NCBI RefSeq assembly: GCF_000179555.1
Contig: NZ_AECZ01000033.1
Span: 1 to 44,901, forward strand
Reading direction: 5' to 3'
Source of the DNA: Solidesulfovibrio fructosivorans JJ]
GTDB lineage: Bacteria; Desulfobacterota; Desulfovibrionia; Desulfovibrionales; Desulfovibrionaceae
DNA: 44,901 bases
The position numbers and the translations under genes were made by a program. Below, in pieces: positions 8,101-15,501 of this stretch (positions are counted from its first letter, which is position 1; each line of letters begins with the position of its first letter). The notes beneath the pieces are model-generated. The model did no database searches, was not told the origin of the DNA, and saw only the letters and a program-made list of their open reading frames with translations.

Positions 8101-9059
8101 GTGAGTTCGGCGGCGGCGGCGTCGTAGCGCTTGAGCGAGGCCAGGACGTTGGCCAAAAAGAGCTTGTTTTCCAGGGTCGGGGCCAGCCGCGTCAGTTCCT
8201 GGCCCAGGCGGGCGGCCTCTTCGAACCGGCCGGCCTTGTTGGCCAGGACGGCCTGCTGGTGCAAAAGATCGGGATCCTTCGGAGCCAGGGCGCGGGCTTC
8301 GGTCAGATACGCGCCGGCCTTTCGCGCATCGCCCGTGTCCGCGCTGGCCACGGCCAGGGCGCGCAGTGTGGCGAGTTTTTCCTTGTCGTTTCCGGCGGCG
8401 GCCAGGGCCTTTTCAAAGGCCGATACCGCCTGGGCCGCGTCCCCCTTCTTGGCCCACAGCACCCCCTTGGCCTGATCGAGGGCGTAGTTGTCCGCGGTTT
8501 CGGGCAGGCCGGAGAGCAGGGACAGGGCTTGCTGGTAGCGCCCGAGCTTCGCCAGCACGTCGGCCGTGGCCAAAACGGCCACGCGGTGCGGTACGGGCTT
8601 GTCCTTGGTCAGGGCCACGGCCTGCTCCATGGGGGCGACGGCGGATTTGAGGTCGCCGGCGCGCATGAGGCAAAGGCCCGAGGTGAGCAGGGCGGCGGCG
8701 TTGTCGGGCTTGGCCGCCAGGATGCGATGGGCTTCGGCCATGGCCGCGTCGTAGCGGCCCAGGTCGTAGAGCAGGTCCATGTAATCGCCGCGCGCGGCAA
8801 GGTCGTCCGGCTGGAGCTTGAGATAGAGCTCGAATTCTTTTTGCGCGTCCTCGAGCCGGTTTTCCTTCATGCGGCGGTAAGCCATGTCCAGATGCGGATA
8901 GGCCTTGAAATGCGACAGCTGCCTGCCGATCCAGCTCTTGTCTTTGCCGTCGGTCGCGCCGACTTCGTGGGCATTCCCCGCGGCCAGGGCCTGTCCGCCC
9001 GCGAGGCAGAGGACCAGGAGGGGCAGGACGAAAATGATGCGGCAACGGGTGCTTTGCAT
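5133..9059 (-). CDS. nfrA: NfrA-like outer-membrane TPR protein with C-terminal beta-barrel
   Basis: About 1308 residues. A signal peptide (hydrophobic VLPLLVLCLAGG, cleavage near ALA-AG) is followed by tetratricopeptide repeats over roughly residues 50-1060, then by a C-terminal region of about 230 residues rich in alternating aromatic strands and ending in phenylalanine, as outer-membrane barrels do. This is the plan of E. coli NfrA, the outer-membrane receptor and probable export channel for phage N4, and more broadly of PgaA and BcsC. It lies 3' of nfrB and 5' of the DUF4434 gene. ATG 9059 gives a compact signal peptide; an in-frame GTG at 9071 is an alternative, and neither has a strong ribosome site. 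Export role is inferred from family and context. Confidence 0.85.
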   Translation of the reverse strand: MQSTRCRIIFVLPLLVLCLAGGQALAAGNAHEVGATDGKDKSWIGRQLSHFKAYPHLDMAYRRMKENRLEDAQKEFELYLKLQPDDLAARGDYMDLLYDLGRYDAAMAEAHRILAAKPDNAAALLTSGLCLMRAGDLKSAVAPMEQAVALTKDKPVPHRVAVLATADVLAKLGRYQQALSLLSGLPETADNYALDQAKGVLWAKKGDAAQAVSAFEKALAAAGNDKEKLATLRALAVASADTGDARKAGAYLTEARALAPKDPDLLHQQAVLANKAGRFEEAARLGQELTRLAPTLENKLFLANVLASLKRYDAAAAELTPLLAQKPKPKEAYRLNMRLGVLAMQADKPDEAAAYFRAAVDLRREPLALIRLSRAEQRAGRTQEAAQALHEAVSMGADPNTLLELATLLTKLDKNTAAITYLDKALAEAKDPQQRSHILAMKATLLAETGDNAAARKVLEEALQAPGADKARLLTQLGETNLRLGDAPAAVAAFTQALSAGAGQDIQASLAEALVRDGQVERALGIYKTLVEKAATPQKRDAYRLAVANLLSRLGRNAEAAPIFKELAAAGQPALLRQAGESFAAADMDKDAIASLEAFTRQDISPADKAEALLALGNVYAGRKNAAKAYDAFEQASRLASNLPRDKQAEIALGLGTSAALSGRPAKAVEPLSRALGLLDNGPRKAKAIMTLAQAYGTLGNSQKAIAFWRQAAAAPGALRSDVAASQENLGYALTGAGDLPAAEKAFRRALALSGPNWRLLSALGQIAYKTGRYQEALDDFTRSLALNPDPATRIAMALCYEKLGKPGLALVDYDKAAPDLASLSAQDRRAYYRAQGFLYAGESRNEAGIEAFKATLELGYDPETATRLGRLERLAGHPEEAKKTLEAVDPATLPPDLKIMRLSELASLAEADKDYDRARKFLEAALAIRPDADTEFRLGNVLRDSHHVKEAIEAYRRAVKLDDANRYLTALGYALSEDKQYAAAAEVFETVLHRDPDYLHLWEDLGYAYMHECENNKSVDRFKRAIDNAPLRPVDSPADREKLDKDVYRMRKEVTKLETHFTTTAYMSYIAGDAGPLPSSGGDSMDTIRSGAGAEFAWIPPKVGFRDDRILQVIGRVTASFNKDSLEIDDKSWQGAAGLRYKPFKTQNLNVGVERLFKLGKAAEDNWLLRAMYSLTDGYDVKPKEKYWNYSYFYGEYDYYTENDPRSMFYAEGRQGISFNVRDRFLITPHVVADVRVWSPDLNESSYVEGGGGLSFKYLFNRADYEVERSSLEFLLQYKYGTLFNKTKVTDRENVINALFLTTILKF

Positions 9060-9171
9060 GGTGTGGTCCACGTATGGCCTGGGTTGGTACAGCGGGGCCG
9101 CTTTCGCAAAAGCAAGAACCAGTCCAAAACCGCATGAATCGTATCTTGCAGAAAAAGAAGGGAAAATATTA

Positions 9172-9199
9172 CGGGAGGGTGGGTGCCGCGTCCCTCCCG
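9172..9199 (-). terminator. Intercistronic hairpin between nfrB and nfrA
   Basis: Arms CGGGAGGG and CCCTCCCG around a 12-base loop. On the minus strand the hairpin is followed by TAATATTTTCCC, a weak U-rich tail. It lies in the 161-174 bases between the nfrB stop and the nfrA start, the largest gap in this operon. It could attenuate readthrough or set the NfrB:NfrA ratio. Weak evidence. Confidence 0.4.
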
Positions 9200-9232
9200 T
9201 TTGTTTGATTCAATCTCCGCCCCGTGTTTGTT

Positions 9233-11524
9233 TTATTTTGTGACAGGGGCGGGCGACGCCGCATCCATCTCCCGGGCGGCGTCCGCCAACATGTCCGGTG
9301 TGGCGTAGCCGAGCTGACACAGCACCTCGCGCAGTGGCGGACAGGAGGTTTCCTGTTCGCGCAGGGCCTGGGCCAGTTGGTCGGTGGTGATGTAGCCCTG
9401 GCCGACCAGGAAATCGCCGAAGCGGCCCGTGGACTGGGCGCGGGAACGGAAGCGCGCCTCGGCTTCCTGGAGCCGCGCATAGTCGAGGACCTGCCCGCGC
9501 ACCAGGATGTCGCCGAGGCGCGTGTAGCAGGCGCGGCGCTTGCGGGCGGCGTCTTCGAATTGCTCCTCGGTCACCATCTGGCGGTCCTTGAGAAATTTCC
9601 CGACGGAGTGTTCCTCCGGCGTGGTGCTTTCGTCCAGCCGCTCGAAGCCCCGCCGGATGGCGAAGGCCAGATCGCTTTTGGCGGCCAAAAAGAGCTCGAT
9701 GGACCGGCCGGCGGCCTTTTCCATGTCCATGAGGGCCTGGGGTGAGGGCGGGCTCTCCACGGCCACGGCCAGTGAGCCGCTCGGCAGGATTTCCAGGGGA
9801 AAGACGCCGTTGGCCACGGCCACTTCGCGCGGCAGGGCGGCGATGGCGTCCAGGGGCACCAGATAGGGATCGATTTCCCGGGGTTCCAGACGGAATTGCT
9901 GCCCCAATACCTGGACCAGTTCGTGCTGGCTGGTCAGTCCCATGTCCAAAAGCACCTGCCCGAGGGGTTGGCCGGTCTCCTTCTGGCGTGCCAGGGCGGC
10001 GTCGAGTTGGGCCACGGTGACGAAGCGCCGGTCCAGCAGCAGGTCGCCCAGGCGGCGGCGGTAGCTCACCAGTTCCGCTTCCGAAGGATAGACATGGTCG
10101 GTCTTGTCCCAGGCGATGGTTTTCCCGGTGGCGAGGAAGCGGGCATAGAGCCTCAGCGCCCGCATGGTGGCCACGAAGTTGATGGTGTTGCCCCAGATGA
10201 GCCGGGGGACGGAGAGCAGCCCCTGCCAGAAGCCGTAGACGCGCCAGACGTAGAGCATGCGCATGCCCGCGCGCCAGAAAAAGAAGAAGATGTTGGCCAG
10301 AAGCAGATACCAGGGCCAGGTCCCGGCCTCGACGATGGGCGGATAATGGTAGGCGTCGGGGAAAAGGAGCTGGTAGAGCCAAAGCGCCGCGACCACCGGG
10401 ACGATGCAGTTGGCCAGCATGCTGATCTGGTTGGTGAGAAGGGCCTTGCGGTCGCGGTAGAGCATGTAGCGCGTCCAGAAGCCCCCCTGCCAGCCGAGGC
10501 TGGCCCAGCCTTGCAGGGCGATGCCCATGATCCAGCGGGATTTCTGGCGCACCGCCGCCCGGAAGGTGCGGGGAAAGTATTCGCGGATGACGATGAATTC
10601 CGGCTTGGTCACGGCGCGGGGCTTGCCGGTAAAACGGCTCTTGCGGCTGACCCGGCGGTGCAGCACCTGGCGTACGAACACCTGGCGCAGGCCGAATTTG
10701 TGCATGCGCAGGCCGAAATCGTAGTCCTCGGTCAGGGAATCGATGTTGAAAAGCTGGTTGTTGTTGGCCTCGGCCAGCATCTCCAGGGCCCGGCGGCTGT
10801 AGCCGCTGCCCACCCCGGCCGAGGGCACGGACTTGCTCAGGATTTCCCGCACCAGCATGTCCCGGGCGTGGTTTTCGGCGAATTCGTCGGCGTAATGGCC
10901 GGGCGTGAAGCGCCACCACTTGGGGATGAGCGGGAAGACCGGCAGCTGGATCATGTCCTTGCGGGGAATGAGGTAGTTGAAGAGCTTCAAATACAGGGGA
11001 TGGACCAGATCCTCGGAATCGTTCATCACGAAGATTTCGAAGGTGGTCCCGTGTTCCTTTTCGTAGTGCTTGATGCCGGCGTAGACCCAGTTGAGGCAGT
11101 CGGCCTTGTTGGTGGGGCCGTCTTTGGGGCACACGATGCGGTTGACGTTGCCGTACGCCTCCCGGGCCAGGTCCACTTCCCGTTGGGTCTTGGGGTCGTT
11201 GGGGTAGGTGCCGACGAAAATCTGGTAATTGGAATAGTTGAGGGTGCGGATGGTGTTGTCGAGCATGCGCCGGATGACGGCCGATTCGTCCCAACAGGGG
11301 ATCATGATGGCCACGGGCTTTTCCGGCGGGGCGAGCAGCTGCTCTTCGGTCAGGCGCGGGTGTTTGCGCCGGATGATCAGGTACCGGTAAGCTTGGCGCA
11401 GCATGTAGACGATATCGATGAAAAGTTCGTCGAAGCCGCTGAGCAGGAAAATGACGCCAAGTCCGATCAGCAACAGCTGGAGCCCGAGCAGGGCGTAGGG
11501 CATGATGAGTTCGAAGGTGGTCAT
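9233..11524 (-). CDS. nfrB: NfrB-like inner-membrane glycosyltransferase with C-terminal MshEN c-di-GMP-binding repeats
   Basis: A 763-residue processive family 2 glycosyltransferase. Membrane helices lie near 5-30 and between about 385 and 455. Catalytic signatures are PCWDESAVI near 77, FVMNDSEDLV (acidic metal-binding pair), LTEDYDFG (catalytic base region) and QKSRW (a QxxRW form). FVGTYPND and PTNKADCLNW are hallmark NfrB segments. From residue 489 the cytoplasmic tail carries the MshEN signature (RLGDLLL...QLDAALARQ...PLGQVLLDMG), then four more half-motifs. MshEN domains bind c-di-GMP, so the enzyme is probably allosterically switched on by it. Its ATG overlaps the wecB stop by four bases (ATGA), implying translational coupling. 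The polymer is probably ManNAc-containing because wecB supplies UDP-ManNAc (inference). Confidence 0.88.
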   Translation of the reverse strand: MTTFELIMPYALLGLQLLLIGLGVIFLLSGFDELFIDIVYMLRQAYRYLIIRRKHPRLTEEQLLAPPEKPVAIMIPCWDESAVIRRMLDNTIRTLNYSNYQIFVGTYPNDPKTQREVDLAREAYGNVNRIVCPKDGPTNKADCLNWVYAGIKHYEKEHGTTFEIFVMNDSEDLVHPLYLKLFNYLIPRKDMIQLPVFPLIPKWWRFTPGHYADEFAENHARDMLVREILSKSVPSAGVGSGYSRRALEMLAEANNNQLFNIDSLTEDYDFGLRMHKFGLRQVFVRQVLHRRVSRKSRFTGKPRAVTKPEFIVIREYFPRTFRAAVRQKSRWIMGIALQGWASLGWQGGFWTRYMLYRDRKALLTNQISMLANCIVPVVAALWLYQLLFPDAYHYPPIVEAGTWPWYLLLANIFFFFWRAGMRMLYVWRVYGFWQGLLSVPRLIWGNTINFVATMRALRLYARFLATGKTIAWDKTDHVYPSEAELVSYRRRLGDLLLDRRFVTVAQLDAALARQKETGQPLGQVLLDMGLTSQHELVQVLGQQFRLEPREIDPYLVPLDAIAALPREVAVANGVFPLEILPSGSLAVAVESPPSPQALMDMEKAAGRSIELFLAAKSDLAFAIRRGFERLDESTTPEEHSVGKFLKDRQMVTEEQFEDAARKRRACYTRLGDILVRGQVLDYARLQEAEARFRSRAQSTGRFGDFLVGQGYITTDQLAQALREQETSCPPLREVLCQLGYATPDMLADAAREMDAASPAPVTK

Positions 11525-12705
11525 GGCTGCGGGCCCTCCTGGTCTTGGAACTGTTGGTCGGTCGGAAGCACGGGCCGGTCGCCGGCGGCGAAGCGGCAGA
11601 TCGCTTCGGCGATGCGGTCGGCGGCCCTGCCGTCGCCGTAGGGATTGGGGCCGCGCCGCATGGCTTCACGGGCCGTTTCATCGGTCAACAGCCGCGTCGC
11701 CTCGGCCACGATGGTCGCCCGGTCCGTGCCGACCAGTTTGGCCAGCCCCAGGCGCGAGGCCTCGGGCCGTTCGGTGACCTGACGCAAGACCAGCACTGGG
11801 GTGCGAAAGGTCGGGGCCTCCTCCTGCACGCCGCCGGAATCGGTCAGGATGAGGGTCGCGTCGCGCATGAGCGGCACAAAGGACCGGTAATCGAGCGGAT
11901 CGGTCAGGAGCACGTTCGGGAGCCCGCCGAGGGTGGGGAAGGCCACCTCGCGCACATGGGGGTTGCGGTGCACCGGGTAGACGAAGGCCACGTCGGGAAA
12001 GGCCCGGGCCAGGTCGGCCACGGCGGCGCAGATGTGGCGCAACGCCTCGCCCCAGCTTTCGCGGCGGTGGGAGGTGACCAGCACGAACCGGCCGGCTTGG
12101 GGCGCGAGTTCCCGCAGCAGCGGGCAGCGCCCCGGCCCCAGGGTTTCGGATAGCCCGAGCAGGGCGTCGACCACGGTGTTGCCGGTGACGATGATGCGCG
12201 CCAGGTCGTGTCCCTCCCGCAGCAGTTCCTCCCTGGCCAGGGGGGTGGGAGCGAAGTGGAGCCCCGCCAATACGCTGGTCAGGCGTCTGTTGGCCTCTTC
12301 CGGAAAGGGATTGGCCATGTCGTGGCTGCGAAGCCCGGCCTCCACGTGCCCCACCGGGATGCCGCCATAAAAGGCGGCCAACGAGGCGGCGAACACGGTG
12401 GTGGTGTCGCCCTGGACCAGCAGCATGTCCGGTCGCAGCCGGGAGAGGCATTCCGTTAGTCCGCCGATGGCGGCCTGGGTCAGGCCGGACAGGCTCTGGT
12501 CCGGCGTCATGAGGGCCAGGTCCACATCGGGCTCGATGGAAAAAAGCGAAAGGGCCTGGGCCAGCATTTCCCGGTGCTGTCCGGTGGAGACGATGCTGCG
12601 GCGCAAGGTGTCGCCACGCGTGGCCAGGGCGTGTATCACCGGGGCCATTTTGATGCCTTCCGGCCGCGTGCCGACGATGACGGCGACATGGTATTTTTCG
12701 GACAT
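11521..12705 (-). CDS. wecB: UDP-N-acetylglucosamine 2-epimerase (non-hydrolysing)
   Basis: A 394-residue WecB-family enzyme interconverting UDP-GlcNAc and UDP-ManNAc in the cytoplasm. Family motifs are GTRPEGIKMAPV near the N-terminus, STGQHREML, VQGDTTTVFAASL, HVEAGLRSHD, a TSHRRESWGE segment, VHRNPHV, and LTDSGGVQEEAP near residue 290 for uracil/phosphate binding. ATG 12705 has AAGGAG upstream. It is the first gene of the nfr operon, and its TGA overlaps the nfrB ATG. In E. coli, phage N4 adsorption needs nfrA, nfrB and an unlinked wecB (nfrC); finding them in one operon supports UDP-ManNAc as the donor. The leader contains a spaced inverted repeat at 12724-12767. Confidence 0.93.
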   Translation of the reverse strand: MSEKYHVAVIVGTRPEGIKMAPVIHALATRGDTLRRSIVSTGQHREMLAQALSLFSIEPDVDLALMTPDQSLSGLTQAAIGGLTECLSRLRPDMLLVQGDTTTVFAASLAAFYGGIPVGHVEAGLRSHDMANPFPEEANRRLTSVLAGLHFAPTPLAREELLREGHDLARIIVTGNTVVDALLGLSETLGPGRCPLLRELAPQAGRFVLVTSHRRESWGEALRHICAAVADLARAFPDVAFVYPVHRNPHVREVAFPTLGGLPNVLLTDPLDYRSFVPLMRDATLILTDSGGVQEEAPTFRTPVLVLRQVTERPEASRLGLAKLVGTDRATIVAEATRLLTDETAREAMRRGPNPYGDGRAADRIAEAICRFAAGDRPVLPTDQQFQDQEGPQP

Positions 12706-12723
12706 GCCTGCTCCTTCCGGGAT

Positions 12724-12767
12724 CAGACCGTGGACATGGTTTCCTTATTTCGGATAAAAACGGTCTG
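12724..12767. promoter_or_regulatory. Spaced inverted repeat in the wecB leader
   Basis: CAGACCG and CGGTCTG, seven-base arms separated by 30 mostly A/T-rich bases, about 20-60 bases upstream of wecB. It could form a leader hairpin or a spaced operator for the nfr operon. The arms are short, so chance is possible. Confidence 0.25.
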
Positions 12768-12873
12768 AAATCAATCAATATAATAACCAAGCCCGGAGAG
12801 GACGCAAGGGGGCATGGCCGCATCGGGGCCCTACGTGCCGCCGGAGTGTGCGGAGGCAGGGGAAAGAGGAGAG

Positions 12874-13680
12874 CTAGATGGTCAGGTCCAGGACGGAGCC
12901 CTTGGCCAGGGAAGCCTGGACTCCGGGTAGGACGCCCGGATCGATGCCGGCGTCGTCGCCGTACTGGCCTTGCAGGTAGGCGTCGGCGGCGGACAGGGCC
13001 GTGCCGAGGCCCTTGCGGTCCGTACCGGTCGCTTCGAGGCTCGCGGTCAGGATGTCCGAGACGGCGTCGGCCGTGGCGTCTCCGAACCGCTTGGACACGT
13101 CGTCGATGGCCGAGGCCAGGGTGGACTGGATGGTATCCGTGGTCCCGGTGCCGTCCGAGGCGTAGAAAAGCTCGTTGTGGCCGTTTTGGAAATAGCCGTT
13201 GACCGCGTCGTTGAGCGCGCCGTTGAAGTTGGCGATGGCCGCGTCGCCGGCGGCGATGCCGAAATTGCGGTCGATGAACTTGAGCGAGGAGACAAGCGCG
13301 TTGCCCACGGCGTCCTCGCCGCCCGAGCCGTCGCCCACGCCCTTGACGATGATGCCCATGACCGCCGTGGCCGCGGCGTCGCCGTGCTTTTCCCGGATGG
13401 CGTCGATGGCCTCCGACAGCGAGGTTTGCAGGTCCCCGGCCGCGCCGCTGTCGATGAGCGCCCCGGCGTTGCTGGCGGATTGGGCGTCCTGGAGCCGGCG
13501 CAGGATTTCGGCGGCAAAGGTGTCCGAGGTCGTGCCGGAGGATTTGGCGGCCAGCACCGGCGTGGTCTCGGCCTGCTCGGAATAGCGGCCGAGTTTGAGC
13601 CCCCGGGCGTCCGCCTTGTCGGTTTGGGGGAGCAGACTGGAGAGACCGGACTGCTGGGTATGAAGGGCTGTAATCTCCAT
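12874..13680 (-). CDS. Uncharacterised cysteine-free protein with an internal duplication
   Basis: A 268-residue protein I do not recognise with confidence. ATG 13680 is chosen for the GAGGAA site eight bases upstream; a longer frame starts at 13701. Residues about 90-145 and 190-245 are related: each has LS/LASAID, a K/RxxGDA stretch, then A-DAV--I, and ends with a Gly-rich turn, giving two copies of an alpha-helical unit. It has no cysteine and no signal peptide, is rich in Ala, Gly, Asp and Ser, and ends in VLDLTI. Such composition is common in proteins exported by non-Sec routes such as type I or flagellar export, which is only a guess. It lies upstream of wecB on the same strand, 168 bases away. 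Confidence 0.7.
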   Translation of the reverse strand: MEITALHTQQSGLSSLLPQTDKADARGLKLGRYSEQAETTPVLAAKSSGTTSDTFAAEILRRLQDAQSASNAGALIDSGAAGDLQTSLSEAIDAIREKHGDAAATAVMGIIVKGVGDGSGGEDAVGNALVSSLKFIDRNFGIAAGDAAIANFNGALNDAVNGYFQNGHNELFYASDGTGTTDTIQSTLASAIDDVSKRFGDATADAVSDILTASLEATGTDRKGLGTALSAADAYLQGQYGDDAGIDPGVLPGVQASLAKGSVLDLTI

Positions 13681-13827
13681 GGACGTTCCTCGACGACGCA
13701 ATCCTTAATGAAGCCTATCGGCCGGTTCGGCCCGGGCTTTAGGCCGGCGGCCGCATTGCCTCGTGCATCCCCTTCTGGTAGGTCCCCTGCACAAAACCGC
13801 GCATCAACGAAAAGCAGGCCATCCCCG

Positions 13828-15501
13828 TTGCATCCGGAAATCCTCCATATTGACCTGACCGCCGCGACGTCGCGCCGCGTTCCTTGCGACGCGTCCGGCC
13901 TTGTCGGCGGCAGGGGGATGGCCGGACTGCTTTTGGACGAAAGCGCGCTCGATGCCGCCGTCTGTTTTGCGCCGGGCCGGCTGGCCGGGTTCGATCTGCC
14001 CGGGGCCGGACACGTTTCCCTGGCTTTTTTCTCCCCACGCACCGGCGGGGCGGCTGTCGCGACCCTTGGCGGCTCCCTGGGCCATGCCCTGGCCCGGGCG
14101 GGTCTTGCCGGCGTGGTCCTCACGGGCGGATCGGCCCGTCCGGTGGGGCTGGCCATCCGCGACGACGCTGTCCGCTTCGTCGACGCCGCCGGCTTGGCCG
14201 GCCGGACCACCACGGAAATTTTCGACAGCCTGCTTGGGGAATACGACGCGGCGGCGGTGACCGGCCCGGCGGCGCTTGCCGGCTCGCCCCTGGCCACGGT
14301 GGCGGCCGACCGCTGGCACGATGCCGGCGGCACGGGGGGCGGAGCGGCTCTGGCCGCGAAAAACGTCGTCTTTCTGGCCGCTTCCGGTACGGCCGAGATC
14401 CGTCCGGCCGACGCGGCCGGTCTGGCCGTGGCCCGCGCCGCCATGGAGCGCCTTATCGCCGCCGCCCCGGCGCTGGCCGGTCCGTGCGGCTTCGGCCGGT
14501 TCGGCACCGCCGCCCTGGTCGATCTGACCGCCGGGCGGCGCATGCAGCCGACGGACAATTTCCGGCGCACCTTTTTCCCCGAAGCCCCGGCCGTCAACGC
14601 GCCGCGCCTGGAGGCGCTTTTCCAGGGACACGGCGAAACCTGTCCGGGCTGTCCGGTCGGTTGCCGCCGGGTGGACGCTCGCGGCCGGCTTTTGCCCGAT
14701 GTGGACGCGCTGTCCCATTTCACGGCCCTGCTCGGGCTGGCCGATCCGGATCTGGCGGTTTTCGCCCGGCAATACTGCCTGGAGCAGGGCCTCGACGCGG
14801 CGGGCTGCGCGGTGGTCCTGGCCGCCGAGGCCGAACGGACCGGGGAGGCCGCGACGCCCGAAGGCGTGCGCCGGGGGGTCGCTTCGCTTGCGGCCATGGA
14901 CGCGGTCGGCCGGGCGCTCGTTGCCGCGCCGGCCCTGCGGGTGAGGGGCGTGGAGCTGCCCGCCTTCGATCCGCGCGGGGCCTATGGTCTGGCCCTGTCC
15001 CTGGCTGTCGGCGCTTCCGGTCCCGATCCCTGGCGGGCCGGCTGTCTGGCCCATGAACTGTTGCGCAAGCCCGTGGCCACGGACCGCTTCACCTTCGAAG
15101 GCAAGGCCCGGGCCGTCTTTCTGGGCGAGGCCGCCGTGGCCGCCGTCGCCTGTCTGGCCGGCTGTCCCTGGCTGGGGCTGGCCATAAGCCTGGAGGAATG
15201 GGCGCTGGCCCTGGCCGCCGTCACGGGCGAACCGGTCGCGGCCGGCGATCTGGCCGCTCTGGGCCAAACGGTCGTGGCCCGGGAGCGTGCCCGAAACGTC
15301 CGGTGCGGCCTGACCGCCGCCGATGACGACCTGCCGGAGCGTTTTTTCGTCGAACCCGGCTCGGGCGGGGACGGCATCGACGTGCCGCCGCTCGATCGCG
15401 CCGCCTTTCTGGCCGCCCGGGCGAAATATTACCGCTTGTGCGGCCTGTCCGCCGAGGGACTGCCGCTGGCGGCTCCCAGGGAAGCGCCATGGACGCGCTG
15501 A
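13828..15501 (+). CDS. Aldehyde:ferredoxin oxidoreductase-like tungsten/molybdenum enzyme
   Basis: A 557-residue member of the AOR family, which oxidises aldehydes to acids with ferredoxin as acceptor, using a bis-pterin tungsten or molybdenum centre. The N-terminus (EILHIDLTAATSRRV, then GGRGMAGLLL) is the classic AOR opening. CPGCPVGC at about 272-279 gives three 4Fe-4S ligands, and the fourth is likely within CLAGC at 442-446. The C-terminal GLTAADDDLPERFF is also typical. TTG 13828 is chosen because it lies exactly at the family start, nine bases after GCAGG; a longer frame upstream has no family similarity. The protein is shorter than the usual 600 or more residues. It overlaps the aldolase gene by 13 bases. 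Substrate unknown. Confidence 0.82.
   Translation: MHPEILHIDLTAATSRRVPCDASGLVGGRGMAGLLLDESALDAAVCFAPGRLAGFDLPGAGHVSLAFFSPRTGGAAVATLGGSLGHALARAGLAGVVLTGGSARPVGLAIRDDAVRFVDAAGLAGRTTTEIFDSLLGEYDAAAVTGPAALAGSPLATVAADRWHDAGGTGGGAALAAKNVVFLAASGTAEIRPADAAGLAVARAAMERLIAAAPALAGPCGFGRFGTAALVDLTAGRRMQPTDNFRRTFFPEAPAVNAPRLEALFQGHGETCPGCPVGCRRVDARGRLLPDVDALSHFTALLGLADPDLAVFARQYCLEQGLDAAGCAVVLAAEAERTGEAATPEGVRRGVASLAAMDAVGRALVAAPALRVRGVELPAFDPRGAYGLALSLAVGASGPDPWRAGCLAHELLRKPVATDRFTFEGKARAVFLGEAAVAAVACLAGCPWLGLAISLEEWALALAAVTGEPVAAGDLAALGQTVVARERARNVRCGLTAADDDLPERFFVEPGSGGDGIDVPPLDRAAFLAARAKYYRLCGLSAEGLPLAAPREAPWTR

Noticed and set aside
6216-9137. A 973-residue open frame on the plus strand opposite nfrA
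   Set aside because: It is antisense to a well-supported TPR protein, is low-complexity (Gly, Ala, Gln, Val) and reflects GC-rich codon structure.
9210-11681. An 823-residue minus-strand frame overlapping nfrB
   Set aside because: It is the same strand in another frame; the nfrB frame has clear glycosyltransferase and MshEN motifs, while this one is Pro/Arg/Gly-rich.
4104-12705. A cellulose synthase (bcs) or PNAG (pga) operon
   Set aside because: No PilZ domain, no BcsB-like or PgaB-like gene; the MshEN tail, NfrB-specific segments and wecB fit the Nfr system better.
12820-12860. A sigma-54 promoter upstream of wecB (GGCAC followed by GC)
   Set aside because: The GG-to-GC spacing is two bases short, and the TTGC part is missing.
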